A stretch of 59,612 bases of DNA, taken from assembly GCA_021848545.1 (NCBI GenBank), contig JAJZUL010000018.1, positions 1 through 59,612 on the forward strand, written 5' to 3'. How positions within the stretch are numbered: the stretch's first letter is position 1; the number at the start of each line of letters is the position of its first letter. Shown here in pieces: positions 53,424 to 59,612 of the stretch. This DNA is from Pseudomonadota bacterium (GTDB taxonomy: Bacteria > Pseudomonadota > Alphaproteobacteria > Rhodospirillales > Magnetospirillaceae). The notes beneath the pieces were generated by a model, which saw nothing but the letters and a program-made list of their open reading frames with translations, had not been told where the DNA came from and did not search any database. The translations under genes and the position numbers were made by a program.

Positions 53424-54293
53424 ATGTCGGAGTATAAAAGCATCCTGGTGCCGGTTGGCGACGGCGCGTTGGCCGGGCCGGCCCTGGACGCGGCTTTCGC
53501 CGTGGCCGCTCCGTTTGCCGCCCATGTGTCGGGCTTGCATGTGCGCCTTGATCCGGCTCTGGCGGTGCCGCTGGTGGGCGAGGGGATGTCGGGCGCCATG
53601 GTGGACGAACTGATGGCCGAGGCCGAGCGGCAGTCCCGCATGGGCGCCCAAACCGCGCGTCAGGCCTTCGACGAGGCGTGCGCCCGTCACGGCGCGGTCG
53701 CGGCGATGGCGCCGACGGGCACGAGCGTCACCGTCGAATGGATCGAGGTGGTCGGCCGCGAGGAGGATGTGGCGGTGCGCGCCAGCCGTCTGTCCGATCT
53801 GACCGTGGTGGGGCGGGGGGAAGGCGAGAGCGAAGCGACCCCGTCCATGACGTTGAATGCCGTCCTGATGGAAAGCGGTCGGCCGATTCTGGTGGTGCCG
53901 CAGGCCCTGCCGGGACCTTTCGGCGACAACATCGCCATCGCCTGGAACGCCAGCGCCGAGGCGGCCCGCGCGGTGACCTTCGCCATGCCGATGTTGAAAC
54001 GGGCCAAAACGGTGACGGTCATCCAGGTGGCCGAAGACGATCACACGTCGGCCCTGCCCGGACATGAACTGTCCACCTATCTGGCCTGGCACGGCATCGA
54101 GGCCGCCAGCCATACCTCGTCGGCCTATGCCTCCCACGCCGCCGACGCCCTGGTCAACGAATGCGGCGATCTCGGCATCGATCTGCTGGTGATGGGGGCC
54201 TATACCCATTCCCGCCTGCGCCAGCTCATCTTCGGCGGCGTGACCCGGCGCATGCTGCAGGCGGCGCCGTTTCCCTGTCTGATGAGTCACTGA
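53424..54293 (+). CDS. Tandem universal stress protein (UspA family)
   Basis: A 289-residue protein with two UspA-like domains. The first (1-150) begins YKSILVPVGDGALAGPALDA; its ATP-loop is weakly conserved. The second (about 165-289) has NIAIAWNASAEAARAV and ends with DLLVMGAYTHSRLRQLIFGG, which closely fits the GxxxG-type ATP-binding signature. ATG 53424 follows GAGGAGA. It likely supports survival in stationary phase or low oxygen; this is a family inference. Confidence 0.9.
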   Translation: MSEYKSILVPVGDGALAGPALDAAFAVAAPFAAHVSGLHVRLDPALAVPLVGEGMSGAMVDELMAEAERQSRMGAQTARQAFDEACARHGAVAAMAPTGTSVTVEWIEVVGREEDVAVRASRLSDLTVVGRGEGESEATPSMTLNAVLMESGRPILVVPQALPGPFGDNIAIAWNASAEAARAVTFAMPMLKRAKTVTVIQVAEDDHTSALPGHELSTYLAWHGIEAASHTSSAYASHAADALVNECGDLGIDLLVMGAYTHSRLRQLIFGGVTRRMLQAAPFPCLMSH

Positions 54294-54298
54294 TCATC

Positions 54299-54326
54299 AA
54301 AATGCGGGGCGAAAGCCCCGCATTTT
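54299..54326 (+). terminator. Rho-independent terminator after the UspA gene
   Basis: A perfect 12-base stem AAAATGCGGGGC / GCCCCGCATTTT with a GAAA tetraloop. The A/T-rich stem base gives U-runs on both strands, so it may work in both directions. Confidence 0.85.
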
Positions 54327-54410
54327 CCGGATGGGGCTCATACCGTCGCTCACGGTCTACGACCGATCGCGAGCGGGTTTCGCTCAGGCGCCGCGCGGGC
54401 TTGAACCTTA

Positions 54411-54435
54411 TCCCGATGAGTCACCCTCATCGGGA
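54411..54435 (-). terminator. Hairpin downstream of der
   Basis: A perfect 10-base stem TCCCGATGAG / CTCATCGGGA around TCACC, eight bases beyond the der stop. On the minus strand it is not followed by a U-run, so it may be a 3'-end structure only. Confidence 0.5.
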
Positions 54436-54442
54436 TTTGGTA

Positions 54443-55858
54443 TCAGTCCTTATCCGCGTAGGGATTGCGGCCGGCGCGCAGATACAGGCGGATGGGCACG
54501 CCCGGCAGATCGAAATCGGCGCGCAGGCCGTTGACCAGATAGCGGATATAGCTTTCCGGGACCTCGTCCGGCTTTGACGCGAAAATGATGAAGGTCGGCG
54601 GACGGGCCTTGGCTTGGGTCATGTAGCGCAGTCTGATCCGCCGTCCGCCGGCCAGGGCCGGCGGCGGATGGGCGGTGGTCGCGTCTTCCAGCCAGCGATT
54701 GAGGCGTCCGGTGGAAATGCGCTTGTTCCACAAGGCGTGGATGTTCAGCACCGCGTCCATCAGCGCGTCCAGGCCCCGTCCGGTCAGCGCCGACAAGGTC
54801 ACCGTGGGCAGGCCGCGGGCCTGGGGCAGGGAGGTTTCCAGCCGGTCCCGCAGACGTTTGAGCGCGGCCTGGGGATCGGCCACCGCGTCCCATTTGTTGA
54901 CGGCGATGACCAGGGCGCGGCCTTCCTCGATCACCATGCGGGCGATGGACAGGTCCTGCTTGTCAAGGATGGCGGCGCCATCGCAGACCAGGACCGCCAC
55001 TTCGGCGTGGCGGATGGCTTCGAGGGTATTGCCCACCGACAGCCGTTCCAGCCCCGGCCCCACCTGCGCTTTTTTGCGCAGGCCGGCGGTATCGATCAGG
55101 CGCATGCGGCGACCGCGATGGGTCCAATCGACGGTGATGGCGTCGCGGGTCAGGCCGGCTTCGGGGCCGGCCAGCAGGCGGTCTTCGCCGACGATCCGGT
55201 TGATCAGGGTGGATTTTCCCACATTGGGACGCCCCACCACCACCATCGACAGCGGCCGGTCCGGCCGGTCTTCGGCCTCATCGTCCGAAACCGCCTCGTC
55301 CGGCTCCTCGGCGTCGGCCGGGTTCAGGATGCCGGCGGCCTCGGCATAAGGCGCCAGGGCCTCGAACAGATCGCCCATCCCCTCGCCATGTTCGGCGGAA
55401 ACCGGGACCGGGTCGCCCAGACCCAGGCCATAGGACTCGTACAGGCCGGGTTCGCCGGCGCGGCCTTCGCACTTGTTGGCCACCAGGATCACCGGCGTCT
55501 TGCGCCGGCGCAGATGGTCGGCGAAATGGCGATCGAGCGGAGTCAATCCGGCGCGGGCGTCGATCAGCAGCAGCACCACGTCGGCCTCGTCCACGGCCAT
55601 GTCGGTCTGGCGGCGCATGCGCGCCTCGATGCTGTCGCCGGTGGCGTCTTCGAAGCCGGCGGTATCGATGACCGCGAATTCCACCCCCAGCAACGACGCC
55701 TGGCCCTGGCGGCGGTCGCGGGTGACCCCGGGCGTGTCGTGAACGATCGCCAGCCGCCGGCCCACCAGCCGGTTGAACAGCGTGGATTTACCCACATTGG
55801 GGCGCCCGACGATGGCGACGGTAAGCGAGCGCGAAACGGGGCGGTCGATGTCCTCCAA
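54443..55858 (-). CDS. der: Ribosome biogenesis GTPase Der (EngA)
   Basis: A 471-residue double GTPase needed for 50S ribosomal subunit assembly. Both G domains are complete: [21 protein letters not shown] and NKCEG in the first (residues 12-170), and [21 protein letters not shown] and NKWD in the second (about 205-370). The C-terminal KH-like domain ends [12 protein letters not shown]. The linker between G domains is acidic and longer than usual. It lies downstream of bamB on the same strand, separated by a large imperfect palindrome. Confidence 0.96.
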   Translation of the reverse strand: MEDIDRPVSRSLTVAIVGRPNVGKSTLFNRLVGRRLAIVHDTPGVTRDRRQGQASLLGVEFAVIDTAGFEDATGDSIEARMRRQTDMAVDEADVVLLLIDARAGLTPLDRHFADHLRRRKTPVILVANKCEGRAGEPGLYESYGLGLGDPVPVSAEHGEGMGDLFEALAPYAEAAGILNPADAEEPDEAVSDDEAEDRPDRPLSMVVVGRPNVGKSTLINRIVGEDRLLAGPEAGLTRDAITVDWTHRGRRMRLIDTAGLRKKAQVGPGLERLSVGNTLEAIRHAEVAVLVCDGAAILDKQDLSIARMVIEEGRALVIAVNKWDAVADPQAALKRLRDRLETSLPQARGLPTVTLSALTGRGLDALMDAVLNIHALWNKRISTGRLNRWLEDATTAHPPPALAGGRRIRLRYMTQAKARPPTFIIFASKPDEVPESYIRYLVNGLRADFDLPGVPIRLYLRAGRNPYADKD

Positions 55859-55875
55859 GACTCTTCCCCCGGCTC

Positions 55876-55975
55876 AGAGTTTGTAAATCAATCGAACTTG
55901 CGAAAGAACGCCCATTGGAGACACTGGCGTTTTTCCGTCGATTTCGCGCCGAATGGGCATTCTTTCACAAACTCT
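55876..55975. repeat. Large imperfect palindrome between bamB and der
   Basis: AGAGTTTGT (55876-55884) and GAAAGAACGCCCATT (55902-55916) pair with AATGGGCATTCTTTC followed by ACAAACTCT (55952-55975). The left arm contains a 17-base interruption. Pairing fails at only one base in 24. It fills the intergenic region and reaches the bamB stop codon. Confidence 0.7.
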
Positions 55976-57300
55976 CAGCGGTACGCGACGATATTGGCGT
56001 CGTTGGTGTAGAAATACAGGGTTCCGTCGGCGACCACCGGCGGAATCGAAACCCCGCTCGCCATGTTCATCCGGCCCAGAATCTTGCCGGTATAGGGCGA
56101 GATCGACAGAACCTTGCCGTTGGAGCCTGCGACGATCAGGCGATTGGACGCGAGCAGCGGTCCGGTCCAGACGATGGGGCCGCTCTGGTCCTCCGTATCG
56201 GTCCATTTCGGCAATTGGGTCATCCAGACCAGGTTGCCGTTGCGCGCGTTCATGGCCAACACTTTGTTGTCGTTGGTGATCAGGAACAGGTAATTGCCGG
56301 CGATCCATGGCGTGTCGGTGCCGCCGATCTCGTGTTCCCAGATCTGGCGGCCGGTTCGCATGTCGATGGCCACCATCATGTTGGCATGGCCGATGGCGTA
56401 GACCCGGCCATGATCGATGATGGGCAGGGCGGTGATGTCGGTCAGCGTTCCCACTTCGCCGGTGCGGCTGATCGAGCTCAACTGGTCCTGCCACAGAACG
56501 GTGCCGTTTTCGGCGCGGAGCGCGAATAATTCGCCCGAGGAATAGGGCACCACAACCACGTTGCCGTCCACCGCCGGGCTGGTGCCGGCCAGCAGCGCCG
56601 CCTGTTCGCTGATGCCCTGGTGGGTCCACAATTCCTGGCCGTTGGCGGCGGCTAGGCAATGGGTCTGGTCGTCGACGGTGATGACGAACACCCGCCCCGC
56701 CCGAACGGTGGGCGCGCCGCGCATGGGACCGGACAGGGTGCGGCGCCAGAGGATCTTGCCGTTGCTGGCGTTCATCGCCACCAATTGGGCGAAGCCGGTG
56801 GCGACGAACAGGCGGCCATGCCAGAAGGCCACCCCGCCGCCCGAGCCGCCCGATACGTCGGACGGCGTAAGATCGACCTGCCAGATCTGATGGCCGGTCC
56901 TGGCGTCGAGCGCGGTCACCAGATTGCGGGAATCGACGGTGAAAACCCGGCCGTCAGCCACCACCGGCTGGGACAGCAATTTCACCCGGGCGGTGGAACC
57001 CGCGCCCACATTGGCGCTCCATGCGAGATGCAGCACCGCGGGGATTTCCATATGCTGCATGGCATGATTGGTCAGGCCGCCGGGCTCCGGCCAGGAGCTG
57101 TTGGGTGCCGGCGGCGGCAGCGCGATGGGGGCCGCATTGGGATCGACCTTCAGGCGCGGTCCGGTGGCGAGCACCTGGATGCGCTTGCCGGGCAGCGGCG
57201 GCGCGCTTTTGTTCCCGAACCACTCGCCGCTACTGCATCCCGCCAGAGACAGCAGTGAGAGAGCCAAAATCCCTGCCCGCCAAGCCTGACGACGATCCAT
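55975..57300 (-). CDS. bamB: PQQ-like beta-propeller lipoprotein, BamB family
   Basis: A 441-residue outer-membrane assembly lipoprotein. The signal ends in a lipobox (ALSLLSLAGCSS, Cys about residue 22). The body is an eight-bladed propeller with repeats such as VVADGRVFTVDSRNLVTALD, ATGFAQLVAMNASNGKILWR and ALRAENGTVLWQDQL. It joins the BAM complex that inserts outer-membrane proteins. ATG 57300 follows AAGGGAAAG; ATG 57324 would add eight residues without a ribosome site. The order TPR protein-bamB-der is common in alphaproteobacteria. Confidence 0.92.
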   Translation of the reverse strand: MDRRQAWRAGILALSLLSLAGCSSGEWFGNKSAPPLPGKRIQVLATGPRLKVDPNAAPIALPPPAPNSSWPEPGGLTNHAMQHMEIPAVLHLAWSANVGAGSTARVKLLSQPVVADGRVFTVDSRNLVTALDARTGHQIWQVDLTPSDVSGGSGGGVAFWHGRLFVATGFAQLVAMNASNGKILWRRTLSGPMRGAPTVRAGRVFVITVDDQTHCLAAANGQELWTHQGISEQAALLAGTSPAVDGNVVVVPYSSGELFALRAENGTVLWQDQLSSISRTGEVGTLTDITALPIIDHGRVYAIGHANMMVAIDMRTGRQIWEHEIGGTDTPWIAGNYLFLITNDNKVLAMNARNGNLVWMTQLPKWTDTEDQSGPIVWTGPLLASNRLIVAGSNGKVLSISPYTGKILGRMNMASGVSIPPVVADGTLYFYTNDANIVAYR

Positions 57301-57359
57301 CGACGCTTTCCCTTGATTCTTCATCCGGTATCGTCCGCGGCCCACCGAGGCCGCGCCCC

Positions 57360-58043
57360 TCAGCCTGCCGTCTTCGCCTTTTCGATGTCCACCATTTGGG
57401 CGGCCCGCGCCCGCAGACCCTGTGGCGCGCCGGCAGCCGAGGACAGGGCCGTGAACAGGGAGACCGCCTTGGCGCGGTCGCCCTCCTTCAAGGCGGCCAG
57501 CGCCGTGATCTCGCGCGCCGAATAGCGCCACGGATCGCCTTTCGCGGTCAAGGGCGCGACCTCCTTGGCCACAATCGCCGGCGGCTTGATGGACAGATCG
57601 AGATAGCCGGCCTTGATCAAGGCCATGCCGCGGTAAATCCGGTCCACGCCGCCATCGGCGGCGATGGCGTGATAAAGGGCCGAGGCGTCCTTGAGGTCGC
57701 CGGCATGGACCTTCATTTCCGCCTGCTGAAACCGCGCCAGCAGCCGATAGCCCGACGAGCCGTTCTTGGCCAGCTCGGCCAGCTTGGTGGCCGCCTCGTG
57801 GGTTTTGCCCTGGCCCAGCAGGGTCATTGCCGCTTCGTAGCGGACGCTGGAATGCCGGCGTTGCTCGTGGGTCCAGGCCCGCCAGATCTGCCAGCCCACC
57901 ACCGCGACCACGATGATGACGGCGGCGGCCGAGAAAAAAGCGGCATATTTCTTCCAAATGTTGGCATACCGCTCGTGGCGCAAATCCTCCTCGATCTCGT
58001 CGATCAGGAGATTCGCCGTCGTTTCATCGTGCTTTTGGCTCAA
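57360..58043 (-). CDS. YfgM-like TPR membrane protein
   Basis: A 227-residue protein with a cytoplasmic N-terminus (DEIEEDLRHERYANIWKKY), one membrane helix (about residues 34-53) and a periplasmic tetratricopeptide-type region (AAMTLLGQGKTHEAATKLAE; ARFQQAEMKVHAGDLKDASA). This matches the YfgM/TPR_21 family, associated with the SecY translocon and periplasmic chaperones. It precedes bamB by 59 bases, as in other proteobacteria. Confidence 0.88.
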   Translation of the reverse strand: MSQKHDETTANLLIDEIEEDLRHERYANIWKKYAAFFSAAAVIIVVAVVGWQIWRAWTHEQRRHSSVRYEAAMTLLGQGKTHEAATKLAELAKNGSSGYRLLARFQQAEMKVHAGDLKDASALYHAIAADGGVDRIYRGMALIKAGYLDLSIKPPAIVAKEVAPLTAKGDPWRYSAREITALAALKEGDRAKAVSLFTALSSAAGAPQGLRARAAQMVDIEKAKTAG

Positions 58044-58132
58044 AAAGAGGCTCCCGGATTCAGGAAACGGGCATCGCGACCGGGCGGTACCATAATCCCG
58101 GCCGTGGCGCTTGGCAAATTCGCCGTCGCGGC

Positions 58133-58687
58133 TTATTCACCCTTCCACTTGATCGAGCATCCCATGCTGGGAGTCTGCTCGACCGGGCCCTTTCCGGTCT
58201 CAAGGACCAGGGCCATGGCGTCGAACAATTCCCGCCTTGCGTCGGGCGGGCCCGCCTCCTTGCGCGACGAATCCAGGCGACCGCGATATTGAAGGCCGAG
58301 GCTGGAATCGAAGCCGAAGAAATCGGGGGTGCAGACCGCGTCATAGGCCCGCGCCACCTCTTGCGTCTCGTCGAACAGGTAGGGGAAGGTGAAGCCGTGG
58401 GTTTCGGCGAAGACCTTCATATTGTCGAAAGAATCTTCGGGGTAATTGACGGTGTCGTTGGACATGATCGCCACCGCGCCCATTCCCAGCGCCTGTAATT
58501 CCTTCACATCGCGGACCAGCCGGTCGATCACCGCCTTGACGTAAGGACAATGGTTGCAGATGAACATGACCAAAGTGCCCTTGGCACCGCGCACGTCGGC
58601 CAGCGTCCAGTCGCGTCCGTCGATGCCCGGCAGCCGGAAGTCCCGCGCCTGCCAGCCGAAGTCGCAAATGGGCGTCTCCATCGCCAT
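58133..58687 (-). CDS. Thioredoxin-fold AhpC/TSA-like protein
   Basis: A 184-residue cytosolic protein of the AhpC/TSA-like thioredoxin superfamily group with the CxxC motif MFICNHCPYVKAVIDRL (residues about 41-57). It continues with AVAIMSNDTVNYPEDSFDNM and a VCTPDFFGFD segment. These proteins are annotated as thioredoxin-family or redoxin-domain proteins; the partner is unknown. ATG 58687 follows GGGAGTG. It is separated from the TPR gene by 89 bases. Confidence 0.87.
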   Translation of the reverse strand: MAMETPICDFGWQARDFRLPGIDGRDWTLADVRGAKGTLVMFICNHCPYVKAVIDRLVRDVKELQALGMGAVAIMSNDTVNYPEDSFDNMKVFAETHGFTFPYLFDETQEVARAYDAVCTPDFFGFDSSLGLQYRGRLDSSRKEAGPPDARRELFDAMALVLETGKGPVEQTPSMGCSIKWKGE

Positions 58688-58786
58688 GTTTCGTCACTCC
58701 CTGTCTGTCGGCCAGATGCCGAAATCCGTTGATTCCCTTTGTTGGTCGGCGGACAATATACCGGAATCGCGGAAGGGGTCATAGAA

Positions 58787-59185
58787 ATGATCAGGCGTCG
58801 CGCCCCCCTGGCTGCCAGCGTCGCCGTGGCGTCGTCTCTGCTGCTGTCCGGCTGCGCTTTTTTCGGCAATACCGGCATCCATACCGATCCCCAACATCTG
58901 ACGACGGTGGCGTTGTGGGGGAATCTGGAAGTGGCCTCGCTGGTCATGACCAAAAAGACCCTGTTCGACCATATCGCCACCTGGGTCACCGGCGAAAATT
59001 GTTCGAGCGTGCGGGCGGCGAACAATGGCCGTTATTGCGTGGCCTGGCCGAGGGGGCCGGCGCCGCCGCCTTCGGAATATTGTTACGCGAGCCTGGCGGA
59101 GCCGGATTGTTATGCCGAGCCTTTCAACGGCGGCAACGACCGGCTGATCGGTTTCGTGCCTCCAGCGGCCACCGCCATGCGTTGA
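58787..59185 (+). CDS. Small lipoprotein of unknown function
   Basis: A 132-residue lipoprotein. The signal MIRRRAPLAASVAVASSLLL ends in the lipobox LSGC (Cys about residue 23). The mature part is short, with four further cysteines (ENCSS, RYCVAW, YCYAS, DCYAE) and a central hydrophobic stretch NLEVASLVMTKKTLFDHIA. I do not recognise a family. ATG 58787 follows GGAAGGGG at a rather long distance; the frame is open to 58739. Confidence 0.75.
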   Translation: MIRRRAPLAASVAVASSLLLSGCAFFGNTGIHTDPQHLTTVALWGNLEVASLVMTKKTLFDHIATWVTGENCSSVRAANNGRYCVAWPRGPAPPPSEYCYASLAEPDCYAEPFNGGNDRLIGFVPPAATAMR

Positions 59186-59198
59186 AAGGCGATCGCCG

Positions 59199-59227
59199 AA
59201 AAAAACGGCCCCGCTGGCGCGGAGCCG
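59199..59227 (-). terminator. Rho-independent terminator of the small minus-strand gene
   Basis: Read on the minus strand: CGGCTCCGC-GCCA-GCGGGGCCG followed by a run of T. It lies 30 bases beyond the stop of the 56-residue gene, which supports that gene being real. Confidence 0.75.
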
Positions 59228-59256
59228 TCTTCGGCGAAAGCTGTATGGTGGCGGGG

Positions 59257-59427
59257 TTATGCCACCATGCGCTTCTTGACCATGTCCATGGTGCGGCGGA
59301 TATCCGGGCAGTTTTGGGAAAGACGGTCGGCCAGACGGCCCGCTTCCTTGCGGTCCACCGGGCGGCCTTCGGCTTCCGCGGCCAGAATGTCGGCCAGCAT
59401 TTCGAGTTCTTCCCAGGAGTACTTCAT
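59257..59427 (-). CDS. Conserved-looking 56-residue protein
   Basis: A very short gene that is easy to miss. It encodes 56 residues: MKYSWEELEMLADILAAEA, then Gly-Arg-Pro-Val-Asp-Arg-Lys and RLADRLSQNCPDIRRTMDMV, ending KKRMVA. The sequence is helical, charged, with one cysteine. ATG 59427 has GGAGGG at the right distance, and a good terminator follows the stop, so three independent signals support it. Function unknown. Confidence 0.75.
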   Translation of the reverse strand: MKYSWEELEMLADILAAEAEGRPVDRKEAGRLADRLSQNCPDIRRTMDMVKKRMVA

Positions 59428-59612
59428 CGCAGCCCTCCATGCGACGGCGCCCAGGCCGACAAGGCTGGCCTGAGACCGTCTCCGTTCAGTCGTTCACCGA
59501 ACGGGAGATTGGAATCATCCATGCCGCGGCGCAAAGGAACGTTGCGTTACAGGCGCGATGAATTTTAACCTGTTTTTTTCTTTCCGCGCGGGGCTGGAGC
59601 GGCGTGCCTTAA
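59428..59612. other. Window end without a supported gene
   Basis: 185 bases upstream of the 56-residue gene, expected to contain its promoter. AT-rich patches (AATTTTAACCTGTTTTTTTC at 59560-59580) are visible. No start of another gene could be supported before the window ends. Confidence 0.3.

Noticed and set aside
59521-59568. Short plus-strand frame starting ATG 59521
   Set aside because: Fourteen codons only, no ribosome site and no similarity; not supported as a gene.

Overview
The window is GC-rich DNA from an alphaproteobacterium, most probably a Rhodospirillales member close to Magnetospirillum/Rhodospirillum. The grounds are a DUF1013/TrcR gene, a three-gene proton-translocating transhydrogenase (pntAA-pntAB-pntB), the TPR-bamB-der run, and a group 3b-type NiFe hydrogenase beside a 2-oxoacid oxidoreductase operon. 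This is inferred from gene content alone; there is no rRNA or tRNA in the window to confirm it.

Layout. 0.2-7.7 kb is core: trcR, a large AsmA/YhdP-like protein, glnE and a Bcp-type peroxiredoxin. 7.7-11.3 kb is an accessory island. It holds a HigB/HigA-type toxin-antitoxin pair and a two-gene CBASS-like operon (a four-TM predicted pore-former translationally coupled to a CD-NTase). The CBASS-like operon is bracketed by inverted copies of a twin-hairpin repeat. 11.3-15.7 kb is a 2-oxoacid:acceptor oxidoreductase operon whose last subunit fuses a GltD-like flavoprotein to ferredoxin clusters. 15.7-21.3 kb holds an intergenic repeat interrupted by a second repeat, an orphan Liv-type binding protein, tex and an MFS transporter. 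21.3-28.6 kb is one long minus-strand operon: hydB, a cNMP-binding protein, hydG, hydD, hydA, an unusual HTH-ferredoxin-reductase chimera and chrA. 28.7-35.9 kb carries a site-2 protease, an orphan ParA ATPase, a radical SAM protein, an HD-GYP response regulator and a large hybrid histidine kinase.

36.0-38.3 kb is a second accessory patch: AT-rich DNA, an IS5-family element, an unresolved stretch, hicAB with a clear palindromic operator, and a third copy of the twin-hairpin repeat. From 38.4 kb on the content is housekeeping and metabolism: an ABC1/UbiB-like kinase, a CBS protein, a DUF3108 protein, pntAA-AB-B, msrPQ with a secreted cysteine protein, glgX-malQ, an APH-ATPase fusion, a tandem UspA protein, der, bamB, a TPR membrane protein, a thioredoxin-like protein, a small lipoprotein and a 56-residue conserved-looking small protein.

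Redox balance is a shared theme. The hydrogenase (H2/NADP), the oxidoreductase (2-oxoacid/ferredoxin or NAD(P)), the transhydrogenase (NADH/NADP) and MsrPQ (quinol to periplasmic Met-SO) all move electrons between carrier pools. The best candidates for something new are the CBASS-like operon with its flanking repeats and the HTH-ferredoxin-reductase chimera locked between the hydrogenase and a chromate-type transporter.
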